Of a DNA stretch of 7,933 bases, positions 1 to 5,660 are shown in pieces. The stretch spans positions 1 through 7,933 of the forward strand of contig CANRVM010000053.1 in the NCBI GenBank assembly GCA_947643295.1. Reading direction: 5' to 3'. This stretch comes from an uncultured Mycoplasmatota bacterium. Lineage in GTDB: Bacteria > Bacillota_I > Bacilli_A > RF39 > UBA660. A model generated the notes under the pieces. The model saw only the letters and a list, made by a program, of their open reading frames with translations. It had not been told where the DNA came from and did not search any database. Each line of letters opens with the position of its first letter. Position 1 is the stretch's first letter. The translations under genes and the position numbers were made by a program.

Positions 1-63
1 TATACCAGATAAAGAAGGTCTGAAATTTGCAGATATAAAATTAGAATTATAGATGATAATGAC

Positions 64-1041
64 ATGATTGAAGAAGATGGGTGTAGAGATAATCTATTAA
101 ATAAAGAATACATAAAAGTGAGTATTAATAGTGGAGAACCTTTCATTCTAACACAAGCAGAACTAAACGATTATACGATTAAAGAAGGGGTTCTCTCTTC
201 GGGTCAAAGAGAACAACTAGATATTAGAATTTGGATTCATGAAAATGCAGGAAATGATGCTTTAGGAAAACATTACCATAGTAAAATTGTAGTAGAATCG
301 GAAAGCAAAAGTGCCAATAAATATATTAAGGCTGCCTATAAATATAGTGAATCTTGTCCAACAGGAGAGGAAGCATCTTGTGTTAGTTCTACTTGTTATC
401 AAAGTAATAATATGGGATCTTGTCCACCAGGAACGATTATTAAGTATGCCGTAAATAATAGTGAAGAGAAATTCTTTTATGTTTTACATGATGATGGAAG
501 TAGACTAACCTTACAACAAAGAGAAAATACGGTTTACAATACGCCATGGTATTCCGTTTCTATTGAAAATAATCATGGCCCTGCGATTATCTTATCTGCC
601 TTAGAATCGGTTACAGCAGAGTGGAGAAATGTGAAAACGCAAGCCTTTACCATGGGAACTACTAATTTTAACCAAACAAATGGTAATACGGGATGTAATA
701 ATGCAGGATGTAGTGGCAATTCCTATACGTCAGAAAAAAAAGAAATGAAAGCTAGATTGATTACTTTTCAAGAAGGAATTAGTTTAGGATGCAATGTAGG
801 AGTAGTTCTTACTTGTCCAAAATGGTTACATCATTATCTTAACGGTTCTACCAGTTATGGTGCAATGGTAGATGATACAACAGAGGGAGCTAACTTTGGT
901 TACTGGACGATGTCAGCAGATAATTCTACCGTCTCACCAAATACGAATGCTTGGAGTATTGTAAGTAATGGTAGCCTTACTTCTAATTTAGTAAATCATA
1001 ATCAATTAGGAGCACGTGCTGTAATCGTAATCAATAAATAA
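64..1041 (+). CDS. C-terminal part of a secreted, Cys-rich surface protein; 5' end broken or cut off
   Basis: Seen: 325 residues from the first ATG, but no ribosome binding site precedes it. The same frame is open back to a TAA at 10-12 and reads YKIRIIDDND just before the ATG, which looks like ordinary domain sequence, so this is probably not the true start. Residues 1-80 look like a small beta-rich extracellular domain (a Gly/Ser turn, then RIWIHENAGNDALGKHYHSKIVVE). Residues about 95-325 are a Gly/Asn/Ser/Thr-rich domain with cysteines at 98, 106, 111, 120, 211, 216, 243 and 251, a GYWTMSA segment near 279-285 and the ending GARAVIVINK. There is no C-terminal anchor. From memory, similar proteins occur in several copies in RF39-like gut bacteria, with an N-terminal export or pilin-like segment; here that would lie upstream. 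A bidirectional hairpin follows the stop. Function unknown; secreted or surface location is inferred. Fairly sure it is coding, unsure that it is intact. Confidence 0.7.
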   Translation: MIEEDGCRDNLLNKEYIKVSINSGEPFILTQAELNDYTIKEGVLSSGQREQLDIRIWIHENAGNDALGKHYHSKIVVESESKSANKYIKAAYKYSESCPTGEEASCVSSTCYQSNNMGSCPPGTIIKYAVNNSEEKFFYVLHDDGSRLTLQQRENTVYNTPWYSVSIENNHGPAIILSALESVTAEWRNVKTQAFTMGTTNFNQTNGNTGCNNAGCSGNSYTSEKKEMKARLITFQEGISLGCNVGVVLTCPKWLHHYLNGSTSYGAMVDDTTEGANFGYWTMSADNSTVSPNTNAWSIVSNGSLTSNLVNHNQLGARAVIVINK

Positions 1042-1072
1042 AAGAAACTATTATCTGATAGCTTCTTTTTTT
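1042..1072. terminator. Bidirectional intrinsic terminator between the surface-protein gene and rarA
   Basis: AAGAA-A-CTAT (1042-1051) pairs with ATAG-C-TTCTT (1058-1067) around a six-base loop, with one A/C mismatch. On the plus strand it runs into a T tract (to 1072). On the minus strand the hairpin is followed by TTTCTTTTATTT. The rarA stop codon (1051-1053) lies within the hairpin, so the last rarA codons help form it. Confidence 0.7.
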
Positions 1073-2283
1073 AGCTTTTCTAGTTTTTCATAAATCTGTT
1101 TGATTTGTTTTTCGTAGCCAATATCCTTTGGCTTGTAGTATTTCTTATTTTTTAAGTTATCAGGTAAATATTGTTGTATAACAAAGGAACCTTCATAATC
1201 ATGTGGATACTTATAGTCTTGATTAGAAGAGTCATTTCGTAAATGTTTGGGAAGTGTGCCACCATTTCCGCTTTCTACATCCTCTAACGCTAAATCAAGA
1301 GCAATATGAGCAGTATTACTTTTAGGAGATAAAGCCATCTCTGCTACAATAGTTCCAAGGGGAATTCTAGCTTCTGGAAGTCCAACTCTTTCAGCAGCAT
1401 GAATTGCAGCATCCAATCTAGGTCCTATTGCAGGATTTGCTAGACCAATATCTTCATATGCAATCACGCTAAGCCTCCGATAGATAGAATCCAAATCTCC
1501 TTCTAGTAATAATCGCGATAAGTAGTGAAGAGAAGCATCGATATCACTTCCTCGAATGGACTTTTGAAGACCAGATAAAACATCATAATGTCCGTTTCCA
1601 TTTTTATCAGAAAAGAATACAGGTTTATTATTAATTTTCTTTATGGTATCGATTGTTATTTCTTTCTGATTAGTAGAATAAAAAGATATCTCCAGTAAAT
1701 TATAGGCATATCTCAAATCATTTCCTGATAACTTAGCAATAAATTCAATTGTTTTTTGATTTATTTGAATTCCTTCCAATTCATTATATTTTGTAGCCTT
1801 TTTTAATGCTTTTACGATATCTCCTTCCTCTAAAGGTTCTAATTCGAATAGTTGACATCTACTTCTAATCGCAGGATTAATGGAATGATAGGGATTAGAT
1901 GTTGTCATACCGATTAGAGTTATTAAACCACTCTCTAATCTAGGAAGTAGAATATCTTGTTTATCCTTATTCATTCTATGAATTTCGTCCATAATTAAGA
2001 TAATACCACCATACATTTTGGCTTCTTCAATTACAATTTCTAAATCTTTCTTATTGTTAATCGTTGCATTTAAAAACCGATACTTACACCCTAAATCATT
2101 TACTAATGCTGTTGCAATAGAAGTCTTTCCAATACCAGGTTTTCCATATAATATCATAGAAAATATCTTTTTATTTTTTACCATATTAGAAAGTATTTTA
2201 TCTTTTCCTATTAAATGTTTTTGTCCAATTACTTCTTTTAATGACATTGGGGCAAGTTTTAAAGCTAAAGGTTTATTATCCAT
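1051..2283 (-). CDS. rarA: RarA/MgsA-type AAA+ ATPase (replication-associated recombination protein A)
   Basis: Clamp-loader-like AAA+ ATPase acting at stalled replication forks (family knowledge). Seen, numbered from the ATG at 2283 (410 residues): Walker A GKPGIGKTS at about 47-55, Walker B IILIMDEI at about 94-101, sensor-1 TTSN at about 127-130, and an arginine-finger region AIRSRC with Arg at about 140 and 142. The C-terminal half carries the RarA-specific oligomerisation region (YRRLSVIAYEDIGLANP, then GGTLPKHLRN and YKYPHDYEG). Length is normal for the family (about 410-440). Start choice: an in-frame GTG at 2292 would add three residues (MIE), but that GTG is part of the ribosome binding site AAAGGTG, which sits six bases before the ATG, so the ATG is preferred. 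It is transcribed away from xerD from its own promoter. In Bacilli such as B. subtilis rarA lies near mnmA; here both are in the window but separated. Confidence 0.95.
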   Translation of the reverse strand: MDNKPLALKLAPMSLKEVIGQKHLIGKDKILSNMVKNKKIFSMILYGKPGIGKTSIATALVNDLGCKYRFLNATINNKKDLEIVIEEAKMYGGIILIMDEIHRMNKDKQDILLPRLESGLITLIGMTTSNPYHSINPAIRSRCQLFELEPLEEGDIVKALKKATKYNELEGIQINQKTIEFIAKLSGNDLRYAYNLLEISFYSTNQKEITIDTIKKINNKPVFFSDKNGNGHYDVLSGLQKSIRGSDIDASLHYLSRLLLEGDLDSIYRRLSVIAYEDIGLANPAIGPRLDAAIHAAERVGLPEARIPLGTIVAEMALSPKSNTAHIALDLALEDVESGNGGTLPKHLRNDSSNQDYKYPHDYEGSFVIQQYLPDNLKNKKYYKPKDIGYEKQIKQIYEKLEKLKKEAIR

Positions 2284-2300
2284 TTCTATCACCTTTATAT

Positions 2301-2328
2301 ATTATATCAAACTATTGTACTTTGTAAA
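2301..2328 (-). promoter_or_regulatory. rarA promoter, extended -10 type
   Basis: On the minus strand TTTACA (2328-2323), a 16-base spacer, then TATAAT (2306-2301) preceded by TGA, giving an extended -10. The expected transcription start is near 2294, only about 11 bases before the rarA ATG and right at its AAAGGTG ribosome binding site. Confidence 0.8.
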
Positions 2329-2379
2329 CGAATAGAAGAAAAAATAAGATATACTATCATTTATATTGGCTCGTTTTCT

Positions 2380-2408
2380 TTGAAAAAAAGAGAGAGATAG
2401 TCTATAAT
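2380..2408 (+). promoter_or_regulatory. xerD-deoB promoter, near consensus
   Basis: TTGAAA (2380-2385), a 17-base spacer, then TATAAT (2403-2408). The predicted start near 2415 leaves an untranslated leader of about 11 bases holding little more than AGGTGA. No second promoter is visible before deoB, so this one probably drives both genes. Confidence 0.8.
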
Positions 2409-2425
2409 AGAAATAGGTGATAGTA

Positions 2426-3322
2426 ATGATGCTAGAAGTTGCAATAGAAGATTTTATTAATTATTGTGTCTTTGAAAAAGGATTATCTGATAAAACAAAA
2501 GAATCTTATAGCTATGATTTAAAAATATATTCTTTGTTTTTGCAGAACAAGAAAAAGAAAAGAGTAGAGGAAATAACAGAAGATGATATTACAGAGTTTT
2601 TGAAATATCGTAATCATATTCAAGAAGCAACATCTACCATTGCTCATAATTTAACTGTCATTAAAAACTTTCACGCCTATTTATTGAAGACAGGTATAGT
2701 AACTTATGATGTTTCCATTAATATCTCTAGACCAAAACTAAAAAAAAGTATTCCAAGAGCACTTAGTATGGAAGATATTGATAGATTACTAGATATCCAG
2801 CTTGACACAGTATTTGACTATCGTAATAAAGCTATGATAGAATTGATGTATGGAGCGGGACTTAGGGTGTCAGAACTAATAAGTCTTGATTTACATAGTA
2901 TAGATTTTGTAAACTGTATTGTTCGAATATCAGGTAAGGGAAGAAAAGAGAGAATTGTCCCAATAGGAGAGTATTCTATTTACTATTTAAAGCTTTATCT
3001 AGAAAAAAGAGAGAGTATGTTAAAGAAAGAGGCTTGTAATGCACTATTTTTAAATAATCACGGTAAGCGAATGACAAGGCAAGGTTTTTTCAAAAACTTA
3101 AAGCAAATATTAAAAAAACAAGGGTTAAATGAAGATGTTCATCCACATACCTTAAGACATTCTTTTGCAACACATCTTTTATCAAGAGGAGCAGATTTAC
3201 GTAGTATTCAAGAATTACTAGGTCATTCGGATATTGCTACTACCAAAATTTATACTCATATTAGTAATGAAAAAGTAATAGAAGATTATAAGAAATACCA
3301 CCCTAGAGAACACAAAAATTAG
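2426..3322 (+). CDS. xerD: Tyrosine recombinase, XerD-type
   Basis: Site-specific recombinase that, with XerC, resolves chromosome dimers at dif (family knowledge). Seen, numbered from the ATG at 2426 (298 residues): an N-terminal SAM-like core-binding domain at about 5-90 and a catalytic domain from about 110, with the full set R147 (AGLRVSEL), K171 (SGKGRKER), H241 and R244 (HTLRH), H267 (LLGHSD) and nucleophile Y276 (KIYTH). Length and residue spacing match E. coli XerD within a few positions. Start choice: an in-frame GTG at 2417 lies inside the AGGTGA ribosome binding site and is rejected; ATG 2426 is preferred, ATG 2429 remains possible. The stop codon overlaps the deoB ribosome binding site. 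xerD-deoB adjacency matches ripX-drm of B. subtilis, which favours XerD over XerC or a phage integrase; no attachment sites or phage genes are nearby. Confidence 0.92.
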   Translation: MMLEVAIEDFINYCVFEKGLSDKTKESYSYDLKIYSLFLQNKKKKRVEEITEDDITEFLKYRNHIQEATSTIAHNLTVIKNFHAYLLKTGIVTYDVSINISRPKLKKSIPRALSMEDIDRLLDIQLDTVFDYRNKAMIELMYGAGLRVSELISLDLHSIDFVNCIVRISGKGRKERIVPIGEYSIYYLKLYLEKRESMLKKEACNALFLNNHGKRMTRQGFFKNLKQILKKQGLNEDVHPHTLRHSFATHLLSRGADLRSIQELLGHSDIATTKIYTHISNEKVIEDYKKYHPREHKN

Positions 3323-3331
3323 GAGGACTAT

Positions 3332-4498
3332 ATGAAGTTTAAAAGAGTATTTTTAATAGTTTTAGATTCCGTAGGAGTAGGGGAAGCACAAGATGCTTCC
3401 AAATATGGTGATAACGGTGCTAATACCCTTGGACATATTAAGGAAAAATGTAACCTTTTTATTCCAAATTTAAAAAAGATTGGTTTTTTAGATACTTTAA
3501 ATATGAATGAGAATAATGATGTAGAGGCCTATTATACAATTGCTAGACCAAATAATGCTGGAAAGGATACTCTAAATGGGCATTATGAAATGATGGGTAT
3601 TACCAATCATATTGAGTTTAAAACCTTTAATAATGGCTTTCCTACTGAGTTATTAGATGGTATTGAACAAATTACAGGTAGGAGAGTTATTGGTAATAAA
3701 TGCTGTAATAATGACTCTATTATTAAAGAGTTAGGAGATAGACAAGTAAATTATGGTTCCCTTATTGTTTACACCTCAGCGGATTCTGATTTACAAGTAG
3801 CAGCACATGAAGATGTGATTCCCATATCAAAATTATATGAATACTGCGAAAAAATTAGAGCTATTACACTTCGTGAAGATTGGAGAGTAGGGAGAGTAAT
3901 TGCCAGGCCATTTGTAGGAAATAATATTCGTTATCAATTTTCTAATAGTGCTAGAAAAGATTATGCTGTAAAGCCACCTAAAAAGACCATATTAGATAGT
4001 TTATCAGAAAATGATTATAATGTAATAGCCATAGGTAAAATTAATGATATCTTTGATGGAGCAGGAATCAATAAAAATATCAAAGCAAGTAATAATATGG
4101 AAGCTATTAATAAATTAACGGATATTATGGATAAAAACTTCACGGGTTTATGTATGGTTAATCTAGCTGATTTTGATAGTTTATATGGGCATGCAAGAGA
4201 TAGCGAAGGATATGCAAGAGCTATCGAAGAATTAGATGTAGAAATACCTATGATTATTAATAAACTAGAATTAGATGATTTACTAATCATAACAGCAGAT
4301 CATGGTAATGATCCAACTTTCCAAGGGTGTGATCATACCAGAGAAAATGTTCCCGTCATTTTCTATAGCAGAGATTTTAAAGAACCAAAAAGATTGCCTA
4401 TTTTAAATACTTTAGCAGATATTGGTGCAACAATAGCAGATAACTTTTCTATCGAGCAAAATGAAATAGGGAAGAGTGTACTAGAGGATTTAAAATAA
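3332..4498 (+). CDS. deoB: Phosphopentomutase
   Basis: Cytoplasmic Mn-dependent enzyme of the alkaline-phosphatase superfamily that interconverts (deoxy)ribose 1-phosphate and 5-phosphate in nucleoside salvage. Seen: 388 residues, normal for the family. D12 (VLDSVGVGE) and T80 (GKDTLNGH) fit the metal ligand and the phosphorylated Thr. D282 and H287 (DFDSLYGH), D323 and H324 (TADHGND) and H335 (CDHTRE) complete the two-metal site. The segment at about 92-212, including HEDVIP and the KDYAVKPP end, is the family's cap domain. AGGAGG at 3321-3326 overlaps the xerD stop, so the two genes are co-transcribed with a nine-base gap. In Bacillus a purine nucleoside phosphorylase gene often follows; here a terminator follows directly, so its nucleoside phosphorylase partner must be encoded elsewhere. 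Confidence 0.97.
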   Translation: MKFKRVFLIVLDSVGVGEAQDASKYGDNGANTLGHIKEKCNLFIPNLKKIGFLDTLNMNENNDVEAYYTIARPNNAGKDTLNGHYEMMGITNHIEFKTFNNGFPTELLDGIEQITGRRVIGNKCCNNDSIIKELGDRQVNYGSLIVYTSADSDLQVAAHEDVIPISKLYEYCEKIRAITLREDWRVGRVIARPFVGNNIRYQFSNSARKDYAVKPPKKTILDSLSENDYNVIAIGKINDIFDGAGINKNIKASNNMEAINKLTDIMDKNFTGLCMVNLADFDSLYGHARDSEGYARAIEELDVEIPMIINKLELDDLLIITADHGNDPTFQGCDHTRENVPVIFYSRDFKEPKRLPILNTLADIGATIADNFSIEQNEIGKSVLEDLK

Positions 4499-4525
4499 AA
4501 AAGAGTAGTGCTAAGCTACTCTTTT
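4499..4525. terminator. Bidirectional terminator between deoB and the DUF1540-type gene
   Basis: Perfect ten-base stem AAAAGAGTAG (4499-4508) with CTACTCTTTT (4516-4525) and a seven-base loop, directly after the deoB stop. On the minus strand the stem is followed by a longer T run (TTTTTTATTTTA), so it should terminate the convergent small gene at least as well as deoB. Confidence 0.8.
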
Positions 4526-4526
4526 A

Positions 4527-4703
4527 CTATTCTTCATCAATGGTTTCAAAACTATCACAAATCGTATCTCCATTACATTGACAATCATCATTATCACATG
4601 TACAAGACACCTTAATTTCATCTAATTCGCACTCTTTTTTCTCTGTATTTTGATGTTTACAACTTTCTACATCACATTTGATGATACTATTACATTTTTT
4701 CAT
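4527..4703 (-). CDS. Small Cys-rich protein, DUF1540-type
   Basis: 58 residues starting MKKCNSIIKCDVESCKH and ending ICDSFETIDEE. It carries nine cysteines (4, 10, 15, 25, 34, 36, 41, 43, 49). The layout I-x-C-D-V-x-x-C-K, a central Cys followed by a Leu..Ile-x-Val stretch, and a final Cys-x-Ser-Phe is the pattern I know from DUF1540 proteins, small presumed metal-binding proteins of Firmicutes with no established function. Odd here is an extra C-x-C-x4-C-x-C knuckle at 34-43 where the usual domain has none. The start is well supported: AGAGGAGG (4717-4710) sits six bases upstream of the ATG. The gene converges on deoB and shares its terminator. Sure that it is coding, fairly sure of the family. 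Cytoplasmic, as no signal or membrane segment is visible. Confidence 0.85.
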   Translation of the reverse strand: MKKCNSIIKCDVESCKHQNTEKKECELDEIKVSCTCDNDDCQCNGDTICDSFETIDEE

Positions 4704-4722
4704 AGATTTCCTCCTCTTTTGT

Positions 4723-4754
4723 ATTATGTACGATTATTCCCCTATTATTCCCCT
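4723..4754 (-). promoter_or_regulatory. Putative control region of the DUF1540-type gene with a tandem 11-base repeat
   Basis: Two abutting perfect copies of AGGGGAATAAT (minus-strand reading) lie at 4744-4754 and 4733-4743, about 30 bases before the ATG. A -10-like CATAAT is at 4728-4723, but no good -35 is spaced to it, so this is not a clear housekeeping promoter. The repeats could be an activator or repressor site, or part of an alternative-sigma promoter; nothing visible decides. Confidence 0.35.
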
Positions 4755-4796
4755 ACTTTTATATTTTCTGAAAAGAGGAGAGTGTTCTAAGATAAC

Positions 4797-4822
4797 TTTA
4801 AATGGATAATTACCCATTTAAA
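4797..4822. repeat. 26-base near-perfect palindrome
   Basis: Arms TTTAAATGG (4797-4805) and CCATTTAAA (4814-4822) flank a central TAATTA that is itself palindromic; the only mismatch is the A4806/C4813 pair. Could be a protein-binding site or a cruciform-prone spacer. No gene start is near enough to assign it. Confidence 0.6.
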
Positions 4823-4836
4823 TAATATAAAAACGC

Positions 4837-4852
4837 TTAGAATGGATTCTAA
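4837..4852. repeat. Short inverted repeat
   Basis: TTAGAAT, two bases, ATTCTAA: a perfect seven-base inverted repeat 14 bases beyond the preceding palindrome. In DNA this A+T-rich it may be chance. Confidence 0.4.
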
Positions 4853-4976
4853 TGTATTATTTATTAGTGAATTAATTTTTTTTAATGATGTAAATAACTT
4901 AGATTATTACTTATTTAATTTGAAATGAATAAATAATTTTAATGTAAATACATATAAGAATTTAAATTACTAAGAA

Positions 4977-5031
4977 TATTATTATATATTTAATATAGTG
5001 TTAATATATTTAAATAGTATTATTATATATT
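4977..5031. repeat. 14-base direct repeat in the A+T-rich core
   Basis: TATTATTATATATT occurs at 4977-4990 and again at 5018-5031, separated by 27 bases of nearly pure A+T. Low-complexity sequence, so significance is limited. Confidence 0.4.
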
Positions 5032-5080
5032 ATAGAGAAGAAACTAAGAATGCATCTAGAAGTTAACATAATATCAATTA

Positions 5081-5110
5081 TAGGAAGTAATGTAAATCCA
5101 TTACTTCCTA
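5081..5110. repeat. Perfect 12-base-pair stem-loop
   Basis: TAGGAAGTAATG (5081-5092) and CATTACTTCCTA (5099-5110) with a six-base loop. No T tract follows on either strand, so it is not a standard intrinsic terminator. It could be an RNA structural element or a binding site. Confidence 0.6.
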
Positions 5111-5140
5111 ATAATACTTTACTATAAATCATTCTTTTGC

Positions 5141-5161
5141 TTAGTAAGCACTGCTTACTAA
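5141..5161. promoter_or_regulatory. Operator-like 21-base perfect palindrome
   Basis: Arms TTAGTAAGCA and TGCTTACTAA around a single central C, immediately followed by a second palindrome ATACTAGTAT (5161-5170). The size and odd-centred symmetry suit a dimeric regulator such as a TetR-type protein. A weak TTGCTT at 5138-5143 lies at promoter-like distance from ATACTA at 5161, but no gene follows on the plus strand. The regulated target is unknown. Confidence 0.45.
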
Positions 5162-5238
5162 TACTAGTATACAAGCTATCTATTTTATATAATATATTGT
5201 CTCCTTATGAAAACTTTTAATTTTATCATGATTATCCA

Positions 5239-5427
5239 TTACCTAGCATGTATTTTATTTTGCCTTATATTGATTGTTTTTCCATCTAATATTCTTTTAT
5301 TCTCCTTATTCATATCATCTATTAACATGGACATAAATTGATAGAATATAGTAATATCCATCGAATCGGTAATTTCTTGTGATTTTACAAACACTAATAG
5401 ATTCTGATTGATTAGTTGATTGTAGTA
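5239..5427 (-). pseudogene. Possible decayed coding stretch in frame after the TAA at 5428
   Basis: After the stop of the upstream reading frame the same frame stays open for 62 codons to a TAA at 5239-5241. It reads with a protein-like composition (for example FYQFMSMLIDDMNKENKRILDG). An ATG at 5361 would give 40 residues, but no ribosome binding site precedes it. The final TAA overlaps an ATG (TAATG) opening 19 more codons (MDNHDKIKSFHKETIYYIK). I recognise no family. It may be a remnant or simply a chance open frame. Confidence 0.2.
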
Positions 5428-5649
5428 TTATTTCTTCCCCTTTTGTTTCTGTTTATTTTTGATATTTTCTTTGTCATTCGCATACGGAGTTGAATAAGTT
5501 TTTTGTCGGTAATCTTTTAAATTAAAATAAGGATATTCCTCTTTTATTTCCTCTAGGTTATTTACTAACCCACTAGAAGTAAGCTTAATTTTTCCATTTA
5601 CATATTCCATTTTATATCCCTGATATAGATAATATACATCTCGTACCAT
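5428..5649 (-). CDS. C-terminal half of the neighbouring lipoprotein, separated by a frameshift
   Basis: 73 residues from the ATG at 5649, but no ribosome binding site precedes it and the same frame is open a further 18 codons upstream to 5703, reading IPISWYKIELTG just before MVRDVYYLYQGYKMEYVNGK. The open frame therefore overlaps the end of the lipoprotein gene (5661-5703) in the -1 frame. From memory, lipoproteins of related gut Bacilli carry an LTG...HYxYQGYK segment followed by a VDDL..PxYxYF segment in their C-terminal half. This frame shows both: LTGMVRDVYYLYQGYK and LVNNLEEIKEEYPYF. It ends in a Lys/Gln-rich tail (about residues 58-73). I take it as the displaced C-terminal part of one gene rather than an independent one. 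Function unknown. Confidence 0.55.
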   Translation of the reverse strand: MVRDVYYLYQGYKMEYVNGKIKLTSSGLVNNLEEIKEEYPYFNLKDYRQKTYSTPYANDKENIKNKQKQKGKK

Positions 5650-5660
5650 TCCCGTTAATT

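Larger units (their letters stand above)
4755..5427. other. Long A+T-rich stretch without a convincing gene
   Basis: No reading frame here has both a ribosome binding site and a recognisable product. The centre (about 4861-5040) has roughly 20 G or C in 180 bases, far below the flanking genes. It contains several palindromes and a direct repeat listed separately. A 44-codon hydrophobic frame at 5207-5341 (+) lacks a ribosome binding site and lies opposite the minus-strand remnant below; I do not count it as a gene. No tRNA or known riboswitch pattern is visible. Confidence 0.5.

Noticed and set aside
2018..2335. Plus-strand 105-codon open frame opposite the start of rarA
   Set aside because: It lies antisense to clear rarA coding sequence, has no family resemblance, and its hydrophobic composition is what the complement of an A+T-rich gene gives.
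2426..3322. Phage or integron integrase, implying a mobile element
   Set aside because: The length, the catalytic spacing and the adjacency to deoB fit chromosomal XerD, and no attachment repeats or phage genes are present.
4015..4290. Minus-strand 91-codon frame inside deoB
   Set aside because: Fully within deoB, opposite the DFDSLYGH active-site region; no ribosome binding site and no recognisable product.
4861..5040. Replication origin or CRISPR leader in the A+T-rich core
   Set aside because: No DnaA-box cluster, no iterons beyond one low-complexity direct repeat, and no spaced repeat array.
5207..5341. Plus-strand 44-residue hydrophobic peptide in the gap
   Set aside because: Could be imagined as a small membrane toxin, but it has no ribosome binding site and lies opposite another open frame. 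There is no supporting repeat or antisense-RNA promoter pair.
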